Source: JBDTSW01 sp963782605 (GTDB lineage Bacteria > Actinomycetota > Thermoleophilia > Solirubrobacterales > 70-9). Taken from it: a stretch of DNA of 64,000 nt. Location: the NCBI GenBank assembly GCA_963782605.1, contig CAWAKK010000010.1:62001-126000 (forward strand). The letters run 5' to 3'. The position numbers were made by a program, and so were the translations under genes. This document shows positions 32,347 through 39,943 of the stretch, piece after piece. The notes below the pieces were generated by a model, which saw only the letters and a program-made list of their open reading frames with translations, had not been told where the DNA came from and searched no databases. The first letter of the stretch is position 1. Every line of letters begins with the position of its first letter.

Positions 32347-33751
32347 TCAGCCGGTCAGGATCCAGGTGTCCTTGCCGCCGCCGCCCTTGGAGGAGTTGAC
32401 GACGAGGGCGCCGCGGCCGCGCGCGTAGCGGGTGAGCGGCGCGGGAGCTGCCTCGGCAGCGATCGTAAACGCGCGCAGGTCGACGTGCCGGGGCTCGAGG
32501 CGGTCCTCGCAGACGGTGGGGTGGGTCGAGAGATCGACGGTCTCCTGAGCGATCCAGTCACCTGAATGCTCTGCGACCAGACGGGCAGCTCGCTCGCGAT
32601 CCTCGGGGTCAGCGTGACGGCAGATGATCACGCCCGTGCCGCCCTCGCCCCCGCGGGGCTTTACGACCATCTCATCGATTCGCCCGAGCACCTCCGCGCG
32701 CTGCTCGTCGACTTCGAGGTCGAAGGTCCGGACCGACGGCACCAGCGGTTCCTCGCCCAGGTAGAAGCGGACCATCTCCTCCACGTAGGCGTGCACAAGC
32801 TTGTCGTCGCCGACGCCCGAGCCGGGGCCGTTTACGACCGAGAGCGTGCCGCGACGGATCGGCTCGAGCAACCGATCCGCGAGCCATGTGGGTTGTCCCT
32901 CGTCGTCGACGAGGCGGTCCTCGTCGGCTCGGCGCAGGACGACGCCCACCTCTCGCGCCGGCTCGCCGTCGAGCCGGGCGACCAGTCGACCAGCGCAAAC
33001 GCTCACGTCGTCTGGGGTCACGAGCGGAATTCCGATCGAGTCGGCGAGCTCGCGGTGCTCGAAGAAGGCGGGGCTCGACTCGCCCTCCGTGAGCAGAACG
33101 ATGGTCGCGGCGCCGCCTTCGGCCCGGGCCGCAGCGAGCGCCGTGCCCAGCATCGGGTAGGCCGCGTCCGGCTGCAATCGGTCGGGGCCTTCGCCCAGCG
33201 CAATGTCTCCGGCCTCGCGCGCGGCAATCGCGTACGTGAACCCGGAGGGTGTGCGCAGGTTGTCCTCGAGGATCCGGAGCCTCCCGTCCGCCCCGCGCAC
33301 GAGGTCGAACCCCGCCACCAGGGCGTAGCCCCCCTTGGCATCCACGCCCAACATGTCGGGCTCGAGGTGGTCGGCCCCCTCGATCACCCGCTCGGGGATG
33401 CGCCCCGCCTTCACCATTGCCCGCTCGGTGTAGACGTCGCCTGATGAACGCCTCGAGCGCTCGGGCCCGCTGGGCGAGACCCGCCGCCAGGCGCTCCCAC
33501 TCGGAGGCTTCGGTCACGCGGGGAATCGGGTCGATCCGGAACGGGTGGCGCTCGCCTCCGCTCATGAACGTGATCCCTGCCCGCTCGACCTGCTGCTGTG
33601 CGGTCTTCGCGATCCCATCGAGATCCCGGCCGCGCAGCGATTCGAGGAGCTCGGCGTAGTGCGGCCGCGCCACGCCCTCCGGCGTAAGCGCCTCGTCGAG
33701 GAAGTCCGGAACGTACGGATCGCCCCCTCGAACACCTGTTGAATCGGTCAT
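32347..33751 (-). pseudogene. Circularly permuted ATP-grasp (CP_ATPgrasp) protein, frameshifted
   Basis: The N-terminal 97 codons from ATG 33751 (EALTPEGVARPHYAELLESL, ERAGITFMSGGERHPFRIDPIPRV in parts, EWERLAAGLAQRARALEAFI) are in one frame. From about 33440 the protein continues in another frame with DVYTERAMVKAGRIPERVI, FDLVRGADGRLRILEDNLRTPSG and, near the end, MVVKPRGGEGGTG and ALVVNSSKGGGGKDTWIL. Removing one base near 33440-33444 gives a 467-residue protein of normal length. The family is thought to make peptide or amide bonds. It may be a real frameshift or a sequence error. The C26 hydrolase diverges 42 bases upstream. Confidence 0.85.
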
Positions 33752-33793
33752 CTTCCTCCAAATACGCCCGGTCTGCCTGTTAGAAACCACCTG

Positions 33794-34549
33794 GTGCGAC
33801 CGTTAATCGGTGTCACCACATCAGAGATCCGCCTCGCGGAGCAGGTCGAGCAGACCGATCAGGGCGAGCCCCCGCGTCAGGAGATGGCCCTGGGCCTCAC
33901 CTACATGAACGCGGTCGAGCGCGCCGGCGGCGTCCCCGTCGTCATTCCGCCACTCGAACCCGACTCGATCACGGCGCTGCTCACGAACGTGGACGCGATC
34001 GTCCTCTCGGGCGGCCCTGACATCGACCCGCGCACCTACGGCGAGCCTCCCCATCCCGCGCTGGGACCGACGTGGCGCGATATCGACGTCACGGAGCTCG
34101 CGCTCGCGCGGCAGGCGATCGACCTGGATCTGCCCATCCTGGCGATCTGCCGCGGGGCGCAGGCGCTGAACGTGGCCCGGGGCGGCACGCTCTTTCAGCA
34201 CCTGCCGGATCAGTTCGGGCGCGCGATCCAGCATCGACAGAAGGCGCCGGGCACGCAGGTGGCACACATGGTTCGAGTCGAGCCCGACAGCGTGCTGGCG
34301 CAGGCGCTCGGCACCACCGAGCTCGAGGTCAACTCCTACCACCACCAGTCCCCGAGCGGGATCGGCCGCGGCCTGCGGGCCGTCGCCTGGGCTCCGGACG
34401 GCGTCATCGAGGGGGTCGAGGTGCCCGACCACGAATTCGTGGTCGGCGTGCAATGGCATGCCGAGGCGATGACCAACGCCGAGCACTCGGCGAACCTGTT
34501 CCGGCACCTCGTCGAGGTCGCCGCCGACCGCGCGGGCACCCCCGCGTAG
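33794..34549 (+). CDS. Class I glutamine amidotransferase-like gamma-glutamyl hydrolase (peptidase C26, PuuD-like)
   Basis: 251 residues from GTG. Features are IGVTTSE at the start, GGVPVVIPPLEPDSI, VLSGGPDIDPRTYGEPP, and the nucleophile elbow PILAICRGAQALNVARGG with the active Cys. The C-terminal His-Glu partner is in VGVQWHAEAM. PuuD enzymes hydrolyse gamma-glutamyl-GABA and similar gamma-glutamyl amides. It diverges from the CP_ATPgrasp gene with only 42 bases between starts, suggesting shared control and a possible make-and-break pair for a gamma-glutamyl compound. Confidence 0.92.
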   Translation: MRPLIGVTTSEIRLAEQVEQTDQGEPPRQEMALGLTYMNAVERAGGVPVVIPPLEPDSITALLTNVDAIVLSGGPDIDPRTYGEPPHPALGPTWRDIDVTELALARQAIDLDLPILAICRGAQALNVARGGTLFQHLPDQFGRAIQHRQKAPGTQVAHMVRVEPDSVLAQALGTTELEVNSYHHQSPSGIGRGLRAVAWAPDGVIEGVEVPDHEFVVGVQWHAEAMTNAEHSANLFRHLVEVAADRAGTPA

Positions 34550-34563
34550 CGTCACGCGTCGTC

Positions 34564-35217
34564 TTATTCGTCGTAGAGGCTCTCGCGCGCGAGCCTTGAC
34601 ATCCGCCGGTCCCAGAGGTGGATGTCGAGGTACAGGTCGTCACCGCCGAAGCCGTGGACGGCGTCGACCGCCACCAGGGTGAAGCGACCATCGTCGACCG
34701 CCGTCTGGTCGAGCACCTCTTCGTCCAGCTCGGCGGTGGCGGCGACGGCCCCCCTCACGAGCGGCAGGCCCCAGATCAGCGTCACGTCGGCGCCACGGTC
34801 GCCATCGGCGTGCCACTGGCCGATGACGTCATCGTTCAGGTCGATGCGCCACTCGGGGTTGTCCTCGGCCGTGACGTCCGTGAAGTCGGCCGTTGCACGC
34901 AGGCCAGCGGGCTCCTCATCGTCGCCCGAGCGGGTGAAGGAGATGTGCCCGAAGTACTCGATCGAGCCCCGCTCGCCATCCGAGGTCGCGGAGGTGGCTC
35001 CGTCCGCCGTCACCGGAACGTAGACGCGGCCGCCCCATGCCCGTTCGGGAAACCAGCGAAGCGACTCGGGCTCGAGGGCGGCGCCGGCCTCGTCGCAGAG
35101 CGGCTGGCACGCGGTCGCGAACTCGGCCGCGAGACGCTCGGCGAACCGGCCCTGCGGCTGTTTCTCGCGAGGAGCGTCCGCGATGAACCGCGGGAATGGA
35201 CGACCGGTGGGAGCCAC
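34564..35217 (-). CDS. Conserved-looking hypothetical protein
   Basis: 217 residues without signal peptide or membrane segment. It has a Trp-containing beta-rich sequence (SLRWFPERAWGGRVYVPV, GSIEYFGHISFTRSG, PEWRIDLNDDVIGQWHADG) and the C-terminal DLYLDIHLWDRRMSRLARESLY. I do not recognise the family. It starts one base after the cupin stop, so the two are almost certainly cotranslated. The stop is 15 bases from that of the convergent C26 hydrolase. Confidence 0.7.
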   Translation of the reverse strand: MAPTGRPFPRFIADAPREKQPQGRFAERLAAEFATACQPLCDEAGAALEPESLRWFPERAWGGRVYVPVTADGATSATSDGERGSIEYFGHISFTRSGDDEEPAGLRATADFTDVTAEDNPEWRIDLNDDVIGQWHADGDRGADVTLIWGLPLVRGAVAATAELDEEVLDQTAVDDGRFTLVAVDAVHGFGGDDLYLDIHLWDRRMSRLARESLYDE

Positions 35218-35218
35218 G

Positions 35219-35743
35219 TCAGAGGTCTTCCGGGGGCCAGAAAGACTCGCGCGGCTCGAGGCCGTCCCCGCGGCCGCGATAGGCCTCCTCGCGGGTGGTG
35301 GCGCCCTCGGGCGCCTCGGCGCCGTAGCGGGCAGCGGCGTCGCTTTGCGGGAAGGTGATCGTGTGCTCTTCGCCCCGGCGGGCTCCCACCATGAGGATCG
35401 CGCAGGGGCGTTCGCCGGCGCCTACAACGGCGTGCGCGACGTTCGGGGGCATGTGCACGAAGTCCCACTGCCGCACGGTCCGCTCCTCGTCTTCGACCAC
35501 GAGCGTCGCCTCGCCGAGCAGGACGATGAAGGCCTCCTGCGCGGACTCCGCGTGGTAGAGCGACGCGGGTTGTCCCGGGTCGAGCCAGCGGACGTTGATG
35601 CCGAAGTGCGGGAAGTGCCCGGGCTGCGGCTCGAAGATGATCCCCGTGCCGAATTCCTCGTGCTGCATCGCCGGCGTGTCGGCGAGGTTCACGACGAACC
35701 AGCCGTCATCGGCGGGGACAACGCCGTGTCCGGTTTTGGTCAT
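35219..35743 (-). CDS. Cupin domain protein
   Basis: 174 residues from ATG 35743. The double-stranded beta-helix core has FPHFGINVRWLDPGQPASLYHAES (quoted as FPHFGINVRWLDPG, then SLYHAES), QEAFIVLLGEATLVVEDEERTV, WDFVHMPPNVAHAVVG and CAILMVGARRGEE. This is the usual G-x-H-x-E and P-x-G-x-x-H arrangement with some ligands replaced. Metal binding is likely but the substrate is unknown. A longer upstream start overlaps galT and is rejected. It follows galT by 61 bases and precedes the 217-residue unknown. Confidence 0.85.
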   Translation of the reverse strand: MTKTGHGVVPADDGWFVVNLADTPAMQHEEFGTGIIFEPQPGHFPHFGINVRWLDPGQPASLYHAESAQEAFIVLLGEATLVVEDEERTVRQWDFVHMPPNVAHAVVGAGERPCAILMVGARRGEEHTITFPQSDAAARYGAEAPEGATTREEAYRGRGDGLEPRESFWPPEDL

Positions 35744-35804
35744 GGCGGCCTCGGGCACGCGGGGCACTGTAGTCCCTGCGCGCCTCAGATTCTCGGACGT
35801 CTGT

Positions 35805-36878
35805 TCAGGCGATTGCCGCCCGCAGGTCGGAGGCCGCCCGTTCTGGCGGATAGATGTTGAGGTCGACGCCGGTACCGAGTTCGAATCCGGCGCGGATCGT
35901 GAGGCGGGGGACGATGTCGACGTGCCAGCAGAACTCCTCGACGCCACGCGGAGCGGTGCGCACCCAGAGGTTGAGCTGCGGGGGCCTCTCGAAGACGGCC
36001 GCGAGCGCCCGCAGAGCCGTGCCGATCATCCGGGTGCCGGCCTCGCCGTCCAGCTCGAACGACGGCGCGGGCCGCCGCGGGATCACTCGCAGCTCGAACG
36101 GAGAGCGCGAGGCCCACGGTGCCACGAGTACCGCGTCGTCGTCTACGGCGACGAGTCGCTCACGACGCCGGACCTCCTCGGTCGCCACTTCACCGAGCAA
36201 ATTGCCGCCCATCGTGCGCTCGTGGTAAGCGGCAGCGCGCTCGCGCTCGCGCGCGACCTCAGCCGGCACGAAGGCCAAGGCGTAGAGCTGCGCGTGGGTG
36301 TGCTCGAGCGACGCGCCCGCCGCCGGTCCCTCGTTGACGATCAGGTGCACGTACGGCGATGGGCTGTGCGCGCGCATGCGTTCGCGCCACGCGGCCACGG
36401 CGCTCGCAAGCCGCTCGTCGGGCAGGGCGGCCATGGTCGTCAGGTGCTCCGGCGCGTTCACGATCACCTCGTGGGCCCCGTCCGCGGGGACTGAAGCGAA
36501 CAGGCTGGGCTCGGCTCCGCGCCGGCTGGCACCGAGCGGGTCGACCGAGGCGCTCAGGGCCGTCTCGCCGGACAACCCCGACTGCGCATCGTTTTCCTCG
36601 TCATCACCGGAGGGCCGGCCAATGGCCGGATAGAGGTTTGGCACAGACCTCGCGATCCACCCCGGCGAGTCGGGCTCACCGCCCTCGGGCCGCTCGGCCC
36701 ACACCTCGGGCGGCGTACGGTCCTCGCGCCCCTCGCAAAACGGACAGGTCTCCGCTGCGTCGGCGCGCGAGCGAACGGGCTCGGGCGCGAAGGCGTCCGG
36801 TCGCTCCGCGCGGCCCGGGGCGAGGATCGCCCGCAGGCCGGTGAGCTGGTCGATGCGGACCTCGGGCGCGGCGCTCAC
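35805..36878 (-). CDS. galT: Galactose-1-phosphate uridylyltransferase-like (HIT fold)
   Basis: 357 residues. It should exchange UMP between UDP-glucose and galactose-1-phosphate. ETCPFCEGRE near residue 45 supplies zinc-site cysteines. SVPNLYPAIG, HEVIVNAPEH, and the nucleotidylation site ASLEHTHAQLYALAFVP (H-x-H-x-Q) follow. Near the C-terminus, EEFCWHVDIVPRLTIRAGFE is the second GalT domain signature. H-T-H-A-Q differs from the common H-P-H-x-Q but is seen in actinobacterial members, which may use other sugar phosphates. It is 37 bases downstream of the SPFH gene. Confidence 0.88.
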   Translation of the reverse strand: MSAAPEVRIDQLTGLRAILAPGRAERPDAFAPEPVRSRADAAETCPFCEGREDRTPPEVWAERPEGGEPDSPGWIARSVPNLYPAIGRPSGDDEENDAQSGLSGETALSASVDPLGASRRGAEPSLFASVPADGAHEVIVNAPEHLTTMAALPDERLASAVAAWRERMRAHSPSPYVHLIVNEGPAAGASLEHTHAQLYALAFVPAEVARERERAAAYHERTMGGNLLGEVATEEVRRRERLVAVDDDAVLVAPWASRSPFELRVIPRRPAPSFELDGEAGTRMIGTALRALAAVFERPPQLNLWVRTAPRGVEEFCWHVDIVPRLTIRAGFELGTGVDLNIYPPERAASDLRAAIA

Positions 36879-36915
36879 CGCGATCGACGCTCAGGCCTCG
36901 AGGCACCCGTGACGG

Positions 36916-37815
36916 TCAGGCGCGCGGCGGGGGTTCGACTTCCGGCGGGGGCTCGACGTCGGCGGGCTCGACCTCCGGCGGAGGCGGCGGCTCGACGTCG
37001 GGCAGCGCATCGGGGTCCGGGCTCGGCGAGGGTGAGACCTGCGGGTTTCGCGGTCGCGGACCACCCGGCGCGGGGGTGAACGCCTGGATCAGGTCGATGG
37101 GCAGCGGAAAGACGATCGTCGTGTTCTGATTTACGCCCATCTCCAGGAGGGTCTGCAGGTAACGGAGCTGGAGGGTCGCCGGGTTCTGGCTGATGATGTC
37201 GGCGGCGTCGGAGAGCTTCTGAGCGGCCTGGAACTCGCCGTCGGCGGCGATCACCTTCGCGCGACGCTCGCGCTCGGCCTCCGCCTGACGGGCGATCGCC
37301 CGCTGCATGTCGACAGGAAGCTCGACGTCCTTGACCTCGACCGTGGTCACCTTCACGCCCCAGGGCTCGGTCTGCTCGTCGATGATCTGCTGCAGCTCCA
37401 GATTGAGCCGCTCGCGCTCGGCGAGCAACGAGTCAAGCTCGGCCTTGCCGAGCACCGAGCGCAAAGTCGTCTGTGCGATCTGGGACGTCGCCAGCAGGAA
37501 GTTCTCGACCTCGGTCACCGCCTTGTTGGGATCGATAACCCGGAAGTAGGCGACGGCGTTCACGCGCACGGTCACGTTGTCGCGGGTGATCAGCTCCTGC
37601 GGGGGCACGTTGAGGGTCACCGTGCGCAGGTCAACCCGCACCATCTGGTCGACGATCGGGATCAGCAGGATGAGTCCAGGCCCCTTCTGAGCGATGAGCC
37701 GTCCGAGCCGGAAGATGACGCCCCGCTCGTACTCGCGCAGGATTCGCACCGACGAGGCGATGATGATCAGCAGGAGTACCGCAACTACTGCGACGATCGC
37801 GAGGCCTACTGTCAC
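36916..37815 (-). CDS. SPFH/stomatin-like (slipin) membrane protein
   Basis: 299 residues. One N-terminal helix (VGLAIVAVVAVLLLIIIASS) is followed by REYERGVIFRLGRLIAQKGPGL, DLRTVTLNVPPQELITRDNV and the coiled region RQAEAERERRAKVIAADGE. The last 40 residues are a repeat of Pro, Glu and Val (VEPPPPPEVEPADVEPPPEV), probably disordered. Slipins pair with NfeD proteases and form membrane scaffolds. The GTG immediately follows the TAA of nfeD with no gap, so the two are coupled. Confidence 0.93.
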   Translation of the reverse strand: MTVGLAIVAVVAVLLLIIIASSVRILREYERGVIFRLGRLIAQKGPGLILLIPIVDQMVRVDLRTVTLNVPPQELITRDNVTVRVNAVAYFRVIDPNKAVTEVENFLLATSQIAQTTLRSVLGKAELDSLLAERERLNLELQQIIDEQTEPWGVKVTTVEVKDVELPVDMQRAIARQAEAERERRAKVIAADGEFQAAQKLSDAADIISQNPATLQLRYLQTLLEMGVNQNTTIVFPLPIDLIQAFTPAPGGPRPRNPQVSPSPSPDPDALPDVEPPPPPEVEPADVEPPPEVEPPPRA

Positions 37816-39111
37816 TTAGGAATCTCCTTCTTCATCTACCGGCCGGACCCGCAGGGTCAGGCCCTCAACCGACTGGACGCGGACTCTAGCGCCGGCGGGG
37901 ATGCGGCCCACCCCATCGTTCGCCTCGGCCCGCCAGAGCGCCCCCTCAACGAACACCTGACCGACGGGGTCGAGCGGCTGGCGCACGAGCGCCTCCGCGT
38001 CAACGAGCTCCTCCCAGCCGGTCCTCGCCGGATTGCGGCGTGCTTCGACCACCTTCTTGGCGGCGATCGCCAGCAGGCCGCCCAGGACGACGCCGGCGGC
38101 GATCACCGCAGGGACCGAGACGTCGAGCGCCTCGGAGTTGGTGTCGTAGAGCAAGAGCCCCGCCAGGACGATGGCGATCACCCCCACCACGCCCATGATG
38201 CCGCCCGCCGCCACGTGGGCCTCGGCGATGATCAGCGCGACGCCGACGAAGAGCAGCGCGATGCCGGCCAGCGTGACCGGAAGCTGGGAAGTCCCGTAGA
38301 GCCCCAGGAGGAACGAGACGAGCCCGAGCGCCCCAGGGGCGACCAAGCCCGGGCTGAAGATCTCGATCGCCAGGCCCAGCAGGCCGGCGGAGAGGAGCAG
38401 GAACGAGACGGTCGGGTTGACGATGATCTGCAGCAGGTCGAACTGGAGCGGCATGTCGTGAGGCTCGATCTCAAGGCCCGCCGTCTCGAGCGTGACCCCC
38501 TCCTTCGGGCCCTTGACCTCGAACCCGTCGAGCGCTCCAAGCAGCTCCTCCTCGGTGCCGGCGACAATGTCGATCAGGCCTTGCTCGAGGGCCTCTGCCG
38601 CGGTGACGTTCTCGGCCTCCGTGACCATCTGCTCAGCGAGGTCGCCGTTGCGCCCGTGCTCCTCGGCCAGCGCGCGCACATAAGCGGCGGCGTCGTTCTC
38701 GATCTTGCGGCCGAGGGTCTCGTCCACGTCGCCGCCCCCGACCGAGACGGGCGACGCGGATCCGATGTTCGTCTGAGGCGCCATCGCCGCGACGTCCGCG
38801 GCCTGGGTGATGAAGAGGCCAGCCGAGGCCGCGCGGGCGCCGTCGGGTGAGACGTAGACGACGACGGGCATCGGCGCGGCGATGATGTCCTGGATGATCT
38901 CCCGCATCGACGTGTCCAACCCGCCGGGGGTGTCGAGACGGACGATCGCGATCTCGGCATCGGCCTCCTCGGCCTCCTCGAGCGCCTTCCCCATCCAGGC
39001 CTCGGTGGCCGGGTCGATCGTGCCGGTGAGCTCGATCGAGTAGGCGATGCCGGGTGTTTGGGCGGTGGCGGCCGTGAGGAGCCCGAAGCAACCTGCCAGG
39101 ACCGACAGCAC
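37816..39111 (-). CDS. NfeD family membrane serine protease (ClpP-like domain + OB domain)
   Basis: 431 residues. A signal peptide precedes a ClpP-class protease domain: RLDTPGGLDTSMREIIQDI, VVVYVSPDGARAASAGLFI with the catalytic Ser in A-A-S-A-G, and the general-base Lys in LGRKIENDAAAYVRALAEE. Four membrane helices follow, then a soluble OB-like domain (LVDAEALVRQPLDPVGQVFVEG). It is the long-form NfeD that partners with stomatins, here the SPFH protein directly downstream. Membrane protein quality control is the inferred role. Confidence 0.93.
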   Translation of the reverse strand: MLSVLAGCFGLLTAATAQTPGIAYSIELTGTIDPATEAWMGKALEEAEEADAEIAIVRLDTPGGLDTSMREIIQDIIAAPMPVVVYVSPDGARAASAGLFITQAADVAAMAPQTNIGSASPVSVGGGDVDETLGRKIENDAAAYVRALAEEHGRNGDLAEQMVTEAENVTAAEALEQGLIDIVAGTEEELLGALDGFEVKGPKEGVTLETAGLEIEPHDMPLQFDLLQIIVNPTVSFLLLSAGLLGLAIEIFSPGLVAPGALGLVSFLLGLYGTSQLPVTLAGIALLFVGVALIIAEAHVAAGGIMGVVGVIAIVLAGLLLYDTNSEALDVSVPAVIAAGVVLGGLLAIAAKKVVEARRNPARTGWEELVDAEALVRQPLDPVGQVFVEGALWRAEANDGVGRIPAGARVRVQSVEGLTLRVRPVDEEGDS

Positions 39112-39172
39112 TGAAAGGAGGAGTCAGGCTTGGGCGCGTCACGGGGTCAATTATCCGGTACCTCCGGGTCCG

Positions 39173-39761
39173 CTACCTCGCGTACCTCTCGATATCCGCA
39201 ACCAGGTCCTCCTCGGAGGCGTACGGGCCTTGATGGACGAAGGCAAGGTCACCCTTCGAGTCATAGAAATCCGGTGGCCGGAAAGCCCACCGGATTGTCG
39301 AGAAACTCCCTCTGGATCTCGAGGTCGGGGTCTACGTAGCTCGGGTAGGGCAGCGGGAGCTCCTGGAGGAAGGTGTTGGCGACGTCGTCGGCATCGCCCG
39401 AGTCGATGCCGAGGAAGGCGATCTCGTCGCCCCGTTCGAGAGCGGCTGACTGGAAGTACGGGAACTCGGCTCTGCACGGGCCGCACCACGATGCCCATTT
39501 GTTGACGACGACGGGAGTGCCCTGGAGCTCCGTGAGGCGCTCGCCGAAGGCTTCCGTCCCCCCTTCGAGCAGCTCATTGCCCTGCTCGCGGATGGCGGCC
39601 AGCTCGGGCGACGTGTCCTCGAGCGGCGCCGTCGCGTCCTCGACGGATACCTGGGACTCCGGATTGCCCACGTCGTCTCCCTGCTCATCGTTTCCCCCGC
39701 ACGCACAGAGTGTGAGCGCGATGGCCGCGCAGGTGCTGACTACGGCAAGTCTGGCGTGCAT
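39173..39761 (-). pseudogene. TlpA/thioredoxin-like lipoprotein, frameshifted near C-terminus
   Basis: The start at 39761 gives a lipoprotein signal (MHARLAVVSTCAAIALTLCAC). The thioredoxin-like domain has VVVNKWASWCGPCRAEFPYF with the redox CxxC, then GIDSGDADDVANTFLQEL and GFPATGF. In the deposited frame it stops at 39261. Removing one T from the TTT at 39267-39269 (minus strand) gives YDSKGDLAFVHQGPYASEED and LVADIERYAR ending at 39173, a normal thioredoxin C-terminus with 195 residues in total. It probably reduces or carries disulphides outside the membrane, for example in cytochrome c maturation. Confidence 0.85.
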
Positions 39762-39791
39762 CGGTCGCTCAGGCTGGTACTTTCTAGGTCG

Positions 39792-39808
39792 GTTCCGACG
39801 TTCGGAAC
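39792..39808. promoter_or_regulatory. Palindrome in the TlpA-helicase divergent region
   Basis: GTTCCGA (39792-39798) and TCGGAAC (39802-39808) are perfect 7-bp arms around a CGT centre. It lies in the 182-base region between the divergent TlpA-like and helicase genes, about 30 bases from the former. The size fits a dimeric transcription-factor operator. It does not match the actinobacterial LexA box arrangement that I know (GAAC-N4-GTTC). Confidence 0.4.
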
Positions 39809-39943
39809 ACCGGAGTAGCGCCGGACGGGCCTGTGGGGATTTTCCCGCCCGGTGTCCGCCTCCAACCGAGGTTACTGCGCTCCGTGCCCCCGGTTCGATC
39901 ATTTTTCGAATCGGCGGCGGGGAGCCCAACAGGTCCCTGTCCC

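Noticed and set aside
35875..35895. GAGTTCGAATCC motif resembling a tRNA T-loop
   Set aside because: It lies in galT coding sequence and no acceptor, D or anticodon stems can be built around it.
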